Shown here: one piece after another, positions 14,010 through 22,521 of the stretch
Layout: every line of letters starts with the position of its first letter
Numbering within the stretch: the stretch's first letter is position 1
The notes under the pieces: generated by a model
What the model saw: only the letters and a program-made list of their open reading frames with translations
Databases searched by the model: none
What the model was told of the DNA's origin: nothing
DNA from: Chitinophagaceae bacterium
Lineage (GTDB): Bacteria > Bacteroidota > Bacteroidia > Chitinophagales > Chitinophagaceae
Reading direction: 5' to 3'
Assembly (NCBI GenBank): GCA_025933775.1
Contig: JAICZH010000030.1
Location: 1 to 33,221, forward strand
Length of the DNA stretch: 33,221 nucleotides
Made by a program: the position numbers and the translations under genes

Positions 14010-17000
14010 ATGAACTTTAAACGGGTTAACAACATAACAGGATGGGCTGTATGGCTTATTGCATCCATAGTTTATTTACTTACAATGGAATTAACGGGCA
14101 GCTTTTGGGACTGCGGCGAGTTTGCATCCAGCGCTTATAAATTACAAATCCCACATCCGCCAGGAGCGCCATTATTTATTTTATTGGGCAGGCTTTTCAT
14201 GATTCCATTTTCAAATCCTGATAATGCCATTCTTTCTCTAAACAGCATGAGCGCATTTATGAGCGGCTTCACTATTTTATTTTTATTCTGGAGCATTACC
14301 CACTTTGCGAGAAAAATTTTAGAAAAAAATAACCCAACTCCGCTTACCAGCAACCAAATTTTTTTAGTGATGGCTGCTGGTGTTGTTGGCGCATTGGCTT
14401 ATACTTTCAGCGATTCATTTTGGTACAGCGCCGTAGAATCGGAAGTGTATGCCAGCTCATCTTTTTTTACAGCAATAGTTTTTTGGGTTGTTCTAAAATG
14501 GGAGCAGGATGTTACAATTGAAATGGCTAATGGAATAAAAGGAAATTTTACCCGTGCCGATCGATGGCTCATTTTAATTTTTTATCTCATAGGACTTGCT
14601 GTGGGCGTGCATTTGCTGCCGATACTTACAATTCCGGCTATTGTGATGGTTTATTATTTTAAACGGTATGAAAATAAAACTAAATGGAAAACCTTCTGGG
14701 CTTTTGTTATTGCATGTCTCATTACAGGCATTGTGCAGGTGCCCATGATTCAATGGACGATTAAACTGGCAGGTGATTTTGATATTTTTTTTAAAAACAG
14801 TTTAGGGCTTCCATTCTTTAGCGGTTTTACTTTCTTTTTTATTTTACTGGCTTTTATTATTTATTATTTATTACGCCTTGCAAAAAAAAGAAACTGGAAT
14901 TTTTTAAAGCTCGCCATGTGGAGCTTTGCTTTTGTGTTGTTGGGCTTTTCTACTTATTATACCACGATGATTCGTTCGCTTGCCGATCCTGCAATTGATA
15001 TGTTTAATGTAGATAATCCTGTAAGCCTTGTTGGTTACTTAAGCCGTCAGCAATATGGTGATTGGCCAATTGTGTATGGACAGGATTTTACTGCGCAACC
15101 AACCGAAACTGTTGCTGAAGAGACTTATGTAAAGGGAAAAGATAAGTATGAAAAAAATGGTAAACAATATGTAACGGAATATGCGCCCGAAGACAAACAT
15201 TTTTTTCCGAGAATGTGGGATAATACAAATGATCAGGGTCATGCAGATTATTATGCAAGCTTTGCCGGCATTCAAAAGGATCAAAAAACAGGCGCTTATC
15301 TTGATAAACCCACAATGGCAAATAACTTCGCTTTCTTTTTTGGTTACCAGCTCAACTGGATGTATATAAGATATTTCATGTGGAATTTTGCAGGAAAGCA
15401 AAACGATTTGCAAGGAATAGATATGGGTAATGTAAGAGATGGCAACTGGCTTACGGGAATTCCGTTTTGGGATACTGCACGATTGGGCGATCAAAGCAAA
15501 ATGCCTGATAGCATTAAACACAATAAATCACACAATACCCTTTTTTGCCTGCCATTAATTCTTGGTATTCTTGGTCTCATTTATCAATATAAAAAAGATA
15601 AAGAAGATACTTTGGTTGTAGGATTGTTATTTTTCTTTACAGGTATTGCTATTGTTTTATATCTCAACCAGGCAGGCAATCAGCCAAGAGAAAGGGATTA
15701 CGCTTATGTTGGTTCGTTCTATGCATTTGCAATTTGGATTGGGCTTGGCGTTTTGTATGTAAAAGAATTATTTGAAAAATGGGCCAATAATAAAACAGCC
15801 AGTTATGTAGCTGCTGGCTTATGTTTACTTGCTGTTCCTGTGTTGATGGGCAGCCAGGAATGGAACGATCACGACCGCAGCAAAAAAACATTGGCACGCG
15901 ATATTGCCATAGATTATTTACAAAGTTGTGCGCCAAATGCCATTCTTATTACATTTGGTGATAATGATACCTATCCGCTTTGGTATGCCCAGGAAGTGGA
16001 AGGAATAAGAAGAGACATAAGAGTAATTAACTCCAGCCTCATGGGAACCGATTGGTATCTTAATCAACTTCGTTATAAAATAAATAAAAGCGCTCCGATT
16101 GATGTGTTATGGAATGCCGATCAAATTATAGGAAGCAAACGCGATGCGATATATTATTATCCTGATGCGCCGGGCGCAAAAGTAGATCAATCCAAACCGA
16201 TGGATCTTTATACAATGATGAAAGATTATGCCGGAAGTGATGACCCTAACCGGATGGTGCAAAATGGCGATGATTATTTAAATATTTATCCAACAAAAAA
16301 AGTTTCTATTCCTGTTGATACAAATTTGGTAAGACAAAATGGAACGGTGAATCCAGGAGATAGTGTAGTGAGCGAAGTTGTTTTTGATATTCCTAAAAAT
16401 GCTTTAGGCAAAAATGAAAGCGCTATATTAAATATTATGGCAGCCAACAAATGGAGGCGTCCCATTTATTTTACATCTCCTTATGATGAATTAGGCTTTG
16501 GTGATTATTTAAGAACGGATGGTTTAACGTATCGGTTTGTTCCTGTAAAAAACAGCGAAGTAAACCGCGATTGGGCTTATAATGTAATGATGAATAAATT
16601 TAAATTTGGTGATGCCAATGTTCCCGGTGTTTATTTTGATGAAGAAAACCGCAGACATTTAAACACCCTACGAATGCAGTTTGCACAAGTGGCTATCAGT
16701 CTTGCCGATCATAACAGGAAAGATGATGCAAAAAAAATGCTGGAGAAATGTGATAATATGATGTTGCAACAAAATTTTCCTTACGGGCTTGTATCGCGCA
16801 GGCAACAACAGGATCAAATTTCAGGGCAATTTTTGTGGGCAGCATATAAAGCTGGCGACTCAGCTCTTGCAAAAAAAGTTTCTGAATCATTGCGAAAAGA
16901 CCTCGAGCAACAAATAGTTTATTTTAATAGCCTTGATGAAGATAAGCAACAATCACTTGCTTATGAAAACCAGATTGTACAACAATTATTACAACAGGTT

Positions 17001-17120
17001 CAAGGCATGGAACAATATTTTAAAACGAATATGGATACCAATGCAGAAACTAAAAAAACAATCATTAATAATATACCTGCTCTTAAAAAAGAAAAGCCTG
17101 TGAATGATAAAACACAATAA
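14010..17120 (+). CDS. DUF2723 / GT117 membrane glycosyltransferase
   Basis: 1036-residue inner-membrane protein. The N-terminal half has about a dozen hydrophobic helices and the DUF2723 signature around residues 30-60 (GSFWDCGEFASSAYKLQ then HPPGAPLF); the acidic residues in that first loop match the position of catalytic acids in GT-C folds. The region around 560-590 has NQAGNQPRERDYAYVGSFYAF, and the outside half contains ITFGDNDTYPLWYAQEVEG. Related eukaryotic TMEM260 is a protein O-mannosyltransferase, and Bacteroidota perform general O-glycosylation of exported proteins, so a role as a lipid-linked-sugar-dependent protein glycosyltransferase is a reasonable inference. The C terminus is Gln- and Lys-rich. 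Single-gene unit with its own -7 element. Confidence 0.88.
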   Translation: MNFKRVNNITGWAVWLIASIVYLLTMELTGSFWDCGEFASSAYKLQIPHPPGAPLFILLGRLFMIPFSNPDNAILSLNSMSAFMSGFTILFLFWSITHFARKILEKNNPTPLTSNQIFLVMAAGVVGALAYTFSDSFWYSAVESEVYASSSFFTAIVFWVVLKWEQDVTIEMANGIKGNFTRADRWLILIFYLIGLAVGVHLLPILTIPAIVMVYYFKRYENKTKWKTFWAFVIACLITGIVQVPMIQWTIKLAGDFDIFFKNSLGLPFFSGFTFFFILLAFIIYYLLRLAKKRNWNFLKLAMWSFAFVLLGFSTYYTTMIRSLADPAIDMFNVDNPVSLVGYLSRQQYGDWPIVYGQDFTAQPTETVAEETYVKGKDKYEKNGKQYVTEYAPEDKHFFPRMWDNTNDQGHADYYASFAGIQKDQKTGAYLDKPTMANNFAFFFGYQLNWMYIRYFMWNFAGKQNDLQGIDMGNVRDGNWLTGIPFWDTARLGDQSKMPDSIKHNKSHNTLFCLPLILGILGLIYQYKKDKEDTLVVGLLFFFTGIAIVLYLNQAGNQPRERDYAYVGSFYAFAIWIGLGVLYVKELFEKWANNKTASYVAAGLCLLAVPVLMGSQEWNDHDRSKKTLARDIAIDYLQSCAPNAILITFGDNDTYPLWYAQEVEGIRRDIRVINSSLMGTDWYLNQLRYKINKSAPIDVLWNADQIIGSKRDAIYYYPDAPGAKVDQSKPMDLYTMMKDYAGSDDPNRMVQNGDDYLNIYPTKKVSIPVDTNLVRQNGTVNPGDSVVSEVVFDIPKNALGKNESAILNIMAANKWRRPIYFTSPYDELGFGDYLRTDGLTYRFVPVKNSEVNRDWAYNVMMNKFKFGDANVPGVYFDEENRRHLNTLRMQFAQVAISLADHNRKDDAKKMLEKCDNMMLQQNFPYGLVSRRQQQDQISGQFLWAAYKAGDSALAKKVSESLRKDLEQQIVYFNSLDEDKQQSLAYENQIVQQLLQQVQGMEQYFKTNMDTNAETKKTIINNIPALKKEKPVNDKTQ

Positions 17121-17575
17121 ATTTTTAGGATTAAGTATAATAATCACAAAGTATAATCTTGTCTAAATTTTTTGCTGAAAAAACAAATATTTTTTCTTGG
17201 ACCGTAGGTACATTTGATAGGTAAAAATTTAATTAAATTGGACCAGACGTTCCTTCGGAACGTTTCGTACATTTTGCTGAAAAAAATTTCTACCCATCAA
17301 AAGTCCCTCTGGGACTTGGAATAAATAACCTAACCCATGTTTGTAAAGATTCTGCGAACAAAATACTTAATCCTATAATTTTTTAATTATTCAAACCTTA
17401 TAGTTTTTAAAAACCGATAAGGTTTTATAATCCCGGATTTTTTTATTTAACAATCAAACCAAAGCTTAGGATAAATTGTTTTCGTAATTTGCTAATACGA
17501 ATTACACAAATTTCTCAATGACCTAATGACAAATGGCGATTGAATTTGCAAGATTATTTTTAAAAATTAAACAAC
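17121..17575. repeat. Gene-free 455-nt spacer of repeat DNA
   Basis: No gene seen. It holds ACCGTAGGTA at 17201-17210 followed by TTGATAGGTA, hairpin ACGTTCC-TTC-GGAACGT (17247-17263), hairpin AAGTCCC-TCT-GGGACTT (17301-17317), a direct repeat TTTTGCTGAAAAAA at 17170-17183 and 17272-17285, and a 9-bp inverted repeat AAACCTTAT/ATAAGGTTT (17393-17401, 17417-17425). These look like the composite dispersed repeats frequent in Bacteroidota spacers. The tract may separate the GT117 transcript from the VWA operon, but no classical T-tailed terminator was found. Confidence 0.65.
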
Positions 17576-18673
17576 ATGCGTGCCCATAATTTTTCCAAAT
17601 ACGATCCAAATGAAAATAATAAAACTTCTTTCGAGAAGCTGCTTGATTTTTTTATGCAATTGCTTACTTATACCAGCGGAGATGTTGGCGAAGCATTGAG
17701 CTGGCTCACAGAATTAGATAAAGAATATAATCTCACCAACGATGAATATGGAATGGGCGATTTTATTGAAGAGCTGAAAGATAAAGGATACATTGATGAA
17801 AACAGGCAAAACGGAGAAATAAAAATTACGCCCAAAACCGAGCAGGGAATAAGAAAAAGAAGCCTTGAAGAAATTTTTGGCAAGCTTAAAAAAACAAAAC
17901 AGGGTAATCACAATACTTTTAAGCCAGGCGGCGGAGATGAGATCAATCCTGAAACACGGCCATTTCAATTTGGCGATACGCTTGAGCAAATTGATTTTAC
18001 TTCATCCATTCGCAATGCACAAATCAATCATGGCATTGATAGTTTTATGATGCATGAAGATGATCTTGAAATTCGTGAAACAGATTTTAAAGGGCAAACA
18101 TCAACTGTTTTAATGATTGATATTTCGCACAGCATGATTTTATATGGCGAGGATAGAATTACGCCTGCAAAAAAAGTGGCGATGGCATTGAGCGAATTGA
18201 TAACAACCAAATATCCTAAAGACACGTTGGATATTGTAGTGTTTGGCAACGATGCATGGACGGTGGAAATAAAAGATTTGCCTTATTTGCAGGTTGGGCC
18301 TTATCATACCAACACGGTTGCCGGCCTTCAACTGGCAATGGATTTGTTGAGAAGAAGAAAAAATCCTAATAAGCAAATTTTTATGATAACAGATGGCAAA
18401 CCAACTTGCTTAAAAATTGGAAAGCGTTATTATAAAAATAGTTTTGGAGTTGACAGAAGAATTTTAAACCGGTGTATGAATCTTGCAGCGCAATGTAAAA
18501 AAATAAAAATACCTATCACTACATTTATGATAGCCAGCGATCCATACCTGCAAAGGTTTGTAACAGAATTTACTGAAACCAATAATGGCAAAGCTTTCTT
18601 TGCATCGCTCGACAGGCTCGGCGCTTTTATTTTCAGGGATTTTGAAAGTGGAAAAAGGAAGACGGTGTATTAG
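17576..18673 (+). CDS. VWA-domain protein
   Basis: 365-residue cytosolic protein. The N-terminal 120 residues are helical with an acidic face; the C-terminal half is a von Willebrand factor A domain with a complete metal-ion site: DISHSM (182-187), Thr in HTNTVAGL (about 245-247) and ITDGKPT (271-277). VWA proteins of this type work with MoxR/Mg-chelatase-like AAA+ ATPases, and such an ATPase is encoded just downstream at 19258, so the two probably form a metal-insertion or remodelling complex whose client is unknown. The pair is split by a frameshifted GxxExxY gene and repeat DNA, which would space the two genes by about 580 nt. Confidence 0.88.
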   Translation: MRAHNFSKYDPNENNKTSFEKLLDFFMQLLTYTSGDVGEALSWLTELDKEYNLTNDEYGMGDFIEELKDKGYIDENRQNGEIKITPKTEQGIRKRSLEEIFGKLKKTKQGNHNTFKPGGGDEINPETRPFQFGDTLEQIDFTSSIRNAQINHGIDSFMMHEDDLEIRETDFKGQTSTVLMIDISHSMILYGEDRITPAKKVAMALSELITTKYPKDTLDIVVFGNDAWTVEIKDLPYLQVGPYHTNTVAGLQLAMDLLRRRKNPNKQIFMITDGKPTCLKIGKRYYKNSFGVDRRILNRCMNLAAQCKKIKIPITTFMIASDPYLQRFVTEFTETNNGKAFFASLDRLGAFIFRDFESGKRKTVY

Positions 18674-18836
18674 TCTGAGCCATGATTTGAAAAAGATTTA
18701 AAAGATTAAAATCTGAACCATGATTTGGGGAGATTGAAAAAGATTAATAAGAAAAAAATAAATTATGTAATGAGAAAAAAAAGAAGCGATAATGTAAATC
18801 TTTTAAATCATTAAATCTCGCCAATCGTGGTTCAGA
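18674..18836. repeat. Repeat block left of the GxxExxY gene
   Basis: Contains TCTGAGCCATGATTTG (18674-18689) and TCTGAACCATGATTTGGGG (18712-18730), each followed by AAAAAGATT words, and then the inverted form TCTTTTAAATCATTAAATC ending CGTGGTTCAGA (18798-18836). The right end of the GxxExxY gene has the same inverted form (19226-19267). So the insert is bordered by inverted and direct copies of one sequence family. Confidence 0.7.
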
Positions 18837-18837
18837 A

Positions 18838-19244
18838 ATGGAAAAGAAAGAATATAAATATCATAATATAACTGAAAAAATTATTGGAGCAGGTATCAAG
18901 GTTCATGCTGCATTAGGCAATGGATTTCAGGAAGTCTTTATCAAAGGGCATTAGAAATTGAAATGAATGATTCAGGCTCAAAATTTAGCAGAGAATTCAG
19001 CATGCCTGTATATTATGAAGGCATTCAGATTGATGAACGAAGAGTAGATTTTTTTGTAGAAGAAAAAATAATGGTCGAAATTAAAGCGCTTGTTCAAATT
19101 AGAAAATGTTCATTTAGCACAAGCCAAAATTATTTAGAGGCTTACAATGTAGAAGTAGGTTTATTATTAAATTTTGGTTCAATTAGTCTTCAATTTAAAA
19201 GACTTGAAAATTCAAAGTTTAATCTTAATCCTTTAAATCAATAA
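18838..19244 (+). pseudogene. Frameshifted GxxExxY family gene
   Basis: Two frames together make a GxxExxY protein. The first frame starts at ATG 18838 (MEKKEYKYHNITEKIIGAGI, then KVHAALGNGFQEV) and stops at 18954. The second frame opens at 18939 with YQRALEIEMNDSGSKF and continues to VDFFVEEKIMVEIKAL, VEVGLLLNFG and the stop at 19244. One base is missing within 18934-18941, inside the name-giving motif: GFQEV, one lost codon, then Y. Either a true pseudogene or a sequencing indel. GxxExxY proteins are small, nuclease-like in fold (PD-(D/E)xK-like), function unsettled, and often tied to dispersed repeats in Bacteroidota. Confidence 0.85.
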
Positions 19245-19267
19245 ATCCACCCAAATCATGGTTCAGA
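19226..19267. repeat. Repeat right of the GxxExxY gene
   Basis: TCCTTTAAATCAATAAATC, then CCAAATCATGGTTCAGA. It matches the block ending at 18836 as a direct repeat, and the reverse complement of the left CTGAACCATGATTTGGGG units. The ATG of the downstream ATPase (19258) lies inside it. Confidence 0.75.
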
Positions 19268-20784
19268 CAACAATAAAAACTTTAGGCCAGTTAAAAGATA
19301 GCAATTATAAACCGCGATCTGTAAAAGAAGAATTGCGTGAAAATCTTATTAAAAAAATCAGTAAAAAAGAAATTACATTTCCCGGCATTATCGGTTATGA
19401 AGATTCGGTAATTCCTGATACCGAAAGAGCATTATTATCGCGGCATAATATTTTATTTTTAGGATTACGCGGGCAGGCGAAAACCCGCATGGCACGCCAA
19501 TTGGTTGATTTGTTAGATGAATATATTCCAATCATTCCGGGAAGCGAAGTGAATGATGATCCATTTCATCCATTAAGTAAATATGCCAAAGATTTAATTG
19601 AAGAAAAAGGTGATGATACGCCAATTGAATGGTTGCATCGCAGCATGCGTTATGGTGAAAAATTGGCAACGCCTGATGTAAGCGTTGCAGATCTTATCGG
19701 AGATATTGATCCTATAAAAGCTGCTAATTTAAAATTAAGTTATGCTGATGAAAGAGTAATTCATTATGGCATTATTCCAAGAAGCAATCGCGGCATTTTT
19801 GTAATAAATGAATTGCCCGATTTGCAGGCACGCATACAGGTTTCTTTATTTAATATTTTAGAAGAAGGCGATTTGCAAATAAGAGGTTTTAAATTAAGAT
19901 TGGCTTTGGATATTATGTTTGTGTTTACCGCCAATCCTGAAGATTATACTAACAGAGGCGCAATTGTCACGCCTTTAAAAGACCGCATCGAAAGCCAGAT
20001 TCTTACGCATTATCCTGTTACTATTGAAACGGCTTTATCAATAACCGAGCAGGAAGCGGGCATTCATGAAGATCAAATAAAAAAAATACAAGTAAGTGAT
20101 TTGGTAAAAAGATTGATTGAGCAAGTATCGTTTGAAGCACGTGCCAGCGAATATGTTGATAAAAAAAGCGGCGTCTCTGCAAGGCTTACAATTGCAGCGT
20201 ATGAAAATGCAGTAAGCGCTGCAGAGCGCCGTGCAATTATGAACAAAGAAAAAGAAACACAAGTTTGGATTAGTGATCTCGTAGGCATCATTCCATCCAT
20301 AACAGGAAAAATTGAATTGGTATATGAAGGCGAACAGGAAGGCCCGTACCAGGTTGCCTACAACTTAATGGAGAAGGCCATCCGCACACAGTTTGCTGTT
20401 TATTTTCCCAATCCTGAAACGTTTAAAAAAAGAAGAACAAAAGAAAATGTTGCAGATGAAAATCCTTACAAAACAATTATAAGATGGTTTGATGCAGGCA
20501 ATCATTTAAATCTTTTATTCGGATTAAAAGATGAAGAAAAAATTCAAATGTTGTATAAAGTGGATGGATTGTACGGCATTGTAAAAAAACATTTTCCTGC
20601 AGCCAATGCAAAAGAAAATGCTTTGCTGATGGAATTTGTTTTGCATGGCCTTTCATCTTATTCACTCATCAGTAAAAAAATTGTTGAAGGTAAAATAGAA
20701 TTTAAAGACCTGATGGGAAGCATGCTCAACTTAAGCACTCAATCTTTCAGAGATGAAGAATTGGATGAAGATGATTTTAAATAA
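19258..20784 (+). CDS. MoxR/Mg-chelatase-like AAA+ ATPase
   Basis: 508-residue ATPase of the helix-2-insert clade. Walker A is GLRGQAKT (69-76) with Ala where the standard loop has Gly before Lys; Walker B is FVINELPD (181-188) with Asn-Glu in place of the usual Asp-Glu; a downstream VFTANPEDYTNRGAIVTPLKDR holds the sensor Asn and arginine-finger region. Annotated relatives are called magnesium chelatase or sigma-54-interacting protein, but no chlorophyll pathway is near. It should partner the VWA protein at 17576. The start codon and first residues (MVQT) come from a dispersed repeat, so the native N terminus may have been altered; the next in-frame methionine is far downstream. Confidence 0.88.
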   Translation: MVQTTIKTLGQLKDSNYKPRSVKEELRENLIKKISKKEITFPGIIGYEDSVIPDTERALLSRHNILFLGLRGQAKTRMARQLVDLLDEYIPIIPGSEVNDDPFHPLSKYAKDLIEEKGDDTPIEWLHRSMRYGEKLATPDVSVADLIGDIDPIKAANLKLSYADERVIHYGIIPRSNRGIFVINELPDLQARIQVSLFNILEEGDLQIRGFKLRLALDIMFVFTANPEDYTNRGAIVTPLKDRIESQILTHYPVTIETALSITEQEAGIHEDQIKKIQVSDLVKRLIEQVSFEARASEYVDKKSGVSARLTIAAYENAVSAAERRAIMNKEKETQVWISDLVGIIPSITGKIELVYEGEQEGPYQVAYNLMEKAIRTQFAVYFPNPETFKKRRTKENVADENPYKTIIRWFDAGNHLNLLFGLKDEEKIQMLYKVDGLYGIVKKHFPAANAKENALLMEFVLHGLSSYSLISKKIVEGKIEFKDLMGSMLNLSTQSFRDEELDEDDFK

Positions 20785-20787
20785 TTG

Positions 20788-20810
20788 CGTTTATGCGTAA
20801 CCGTTAGTTA
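20788..20810 (+). repeat. 23-nt interspersed repeat, copy 3
   Basis: CGTT followed by TATGCGTAACCGTTAGTTA. Lies just after the ATPase stop, between convergent genes. Confidence 0.8.
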
Positions 20811-20837
20811 ATAGTGAAAATAAATTTGCAAGATTAG

Positions 20838-21419
20838 TTACCTGTTTATTGTAACCGGAGTGCCCACCGGAATATAACTATACAAATCTTTTGCTTCGGA
20901 ATATTTTAAAGAAATACATCCGTCCGTCCAGTTTTGATAATAATCAACTGTCCATTCTTCCTGCGGCCGCGTAGCGTGAATAGCAATACCACCGCCGATC
21001 TTGGCGCTTCTTGGAATAATTCCTTCTGCTTTTCTTTCATTAAATTTTTCAAGGCTTTGCTCATTAGGATAATCTAATAACAATTCATAACCCCATTTTG
21101 AATTGTTTTTTTTCAGCAGCACTTTAAATTTTCCTTCCGGCGTTCTTTTATCACCTTCCATATATTTATCACGCAAATCATTACTGCCGAAAACGCAGGG
21201 ATACGTGGCATACCAGCCCTGGTCGTCATACACTTTTAATTCATAATCTTTTTTTGAAATAATAATGTAATAAGAATTTTCAATATAATTTTTGCGGATC
21301 GTTTTTTTAAAAAAAGTGTTTGAAGAAACAACAGCATTATTTTTTTTATATGGAATAAAAGAAATAAATAATGAAGAAAAGATTATTGCAAATAATATGA
21401 AAGAAGTACGGTTTGTCAT
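20838..21419 (-). CDS. Exported L,D-transpeptidase-like protein (YkuD)
   Basis: 193-residue protein with an N-terminal hydrophobic anchor or signal peptide (FILFAIIFSSLFISFIPY). The YkuD catalytic region is present: IAIHATRP with His148 and WTDGCISL with the nucleophile Cys168, then SEAKDLY. The Asp before GC replaces the frequent His of the SHGC motif, a variation seen in the ErfK-like branch. Expected reaction is 3-3 cross-linking or lipoprotein attachment to peptidoglycan, acting in the periplasm. A TAATTTTG promoter element lies about 44 nt upstream. No partner gene is obvious. Confidence 0.87.
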   Translation of the reverse strand: MTNRTSFILFAIIFSSLFISFIPYKKNNAVVSSNTFFKKTIRKNYIENSYYIIISKKDYELKVYDDQGWYATYPCVFGSNDLRDKYMEGDKRTPEGKFKVLLKKNNSKWGYELLLDYPNEQSLEKFNERKAEGIIPRSAKIGGGIAIHATRPQEEWTVDYYQNWTDGCISLKYSEAKDLYSYIPVGTPVTINR

Positions 21420-21462
21420 CGAAGGAAAGCTTGCTGCAATTTATTTCAAACGCAACGGCATT

Positions 21463-21470
21463 CAAAATTA
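21463..21470 (-). promoter_or_regulatory. -7 element upstream of the YkuD gene
   Basis: Minus-strand TAATTTTG, a match to TAnnTTTG, about 44 nt before the ATG at 21419. Confidence 0.4.
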
Positions 21471-21528
21471 TTTTGCTTTGCAAACATGGATTTAACTTTT
21501 TTTTCAACAGATTATTTACTGTAAAGTA

Positions 21529-22338
21529 TTAATCCCATTTGGCTTCTTCTTTTACCTTTTGTTTATCTACGCGTTTGCTGATGAAAATACTTATTTCATA
21601 CAAAATAATTAAAGGAACAGCTACAATGGTTTGGCTTGTCCAGTCGGGTGAAGGAGTAATAACTGCAGCAACCACTAAAATAACCACGTAAGCATATTTG
21701 CGATACTGTTTTAAAAATTTTGGGGTAATGAGACCAAGCTTTGAAAGTACAAAAGCCAATATCGGAAGTTCAAAAGCAATACCGCAGCCTAAAATAATAT
21801 CGGTTAGGGTTTCAATAAAATCATCCAGAGTAGGAAGGTATTTATAAACGCCATGCGTGCCCAATTGAAAATTAGCCAGAAAGTTAAAAGTGAAAGGAGC
21901 CAATAAGTAGTATCCAAAAGCGCCTCCGCAAAAAAAACATAATGACACCCAGCCGATGCTGCCTCTTGCATATTTTAATTCTTTGGGAGATAAAGCAGGT
22001 TTTACAAAACGCCACAGTTCCCAAAAAAGATAAGGAAATGCGATGATTAAAGCACCAATAAAAGAAATAGAAATAGCCGACATGAAAGGGCCGCTCACAG
22101 TACTTCCAAGCAATGGAATATCTACCGGCGGCATACAAAGCGAATTGCCCAAATGCAGCTTGTGGCTTAGGTTACAAAGCCCGGTATAGGTTATAAAATT
22201 TTTACTTGCCGGAGCATAAATAATATGATCGAATACCCAATCAATCTTAAAGAAAATAACAATCCCAATTACTACCAGTACAATTGCCGACCGAACAATA
22301 TGCCAGCGCAAAACTTCCAGATGATCCAGAAAACTCAT
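21529..22338 (-). CDS. tatC: Twin-arginine translocase subunit TatC
   Basis: Inner-membrane receptor of the Tat pathway that exports folded proteins with RR signal peptides. About 269 residues from ATG 22338, with six hydrophobic segments, the N-terminal SFLDHLEVLRWHI, the conserved cytoplasmic loop FPYLFWELWRFVKPALSPKE, GIAFELPI and a final TPSPDWTSQ region. The open frame reaches TTG 22437, but that TTG overlaps a TATATTTG promoter element (22435-22442), so translation must begin downstream: ATG 22338 or possibly TTG 22413. A large insert with two cysteines (GLCNLSH and NSLCMPP) lies between the first two helices. The oxidoreductase at 4314 is a likely client. No tatA is in view. Confidence 0.94.
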   Translation of the reverse strand: MSFLDHLEVLRWHIVRSAIVLVVIGIVIFFKIDWVFDHIIYAPASKNFITYTGLCNLSHKLHLGNSLCMPPVDIPLLGSTVSGPFMSAISISFIGALIIAFPYLFWELWRFVKPALSPKELKYARGSIGWVSLCFFCGGAFGYYLLAPFTFNFLANFQLGTHGVYKYLPTLDDFIETLTDIILGCGIAFELPILAFVLSKLGLITPKFLKQYRKYAYVVILVVAAVITPSPDWTSQTIVAVPLIILYEISIFISKRVDKQKVKEEAKWD

Positions 22339-22434
22339 TTCTGTATCCTGGCTTTCAATTCCTCTGAATTTTTTGAAGAAAGCTTTTCTTTCTGAAGTTT
22401 TATTAATACTCAATACAATTTTTCTTAAGAATTG

Positions 22435-22442
22435 CAAATATA
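22435..22442 (-). promoter_or_regulatory. tatC promoter -7 element
   Basis: Minus-strand TATATTTG, full match to TAnnTTTG. It overlaps the most upstream in-frame TTG of tatC and thus rules that start out if used. No TTTG at the usual -33 spacing. Confidence 0.5.
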
Positions 22443-22521
22443 TACGAAGGCAATGATTGAAAGTTTTCTTTACAAAAAAGTTTACAATCGTTTTATATAA
22501 ATAAAAAAATAATTATAATGG

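Noticed and set aside
15039-15521. 160-codon minus-strand frame
   Set aside because: Fully inside the GT117 gene, with no family features; antisense shadow.
17542-20838. AATTTGCAAGATTA occurs before the VWA gene and after the ATPase gene
   Set aside because: A 14-nt match in AT-rich DNA of this length is expected several times by chance.
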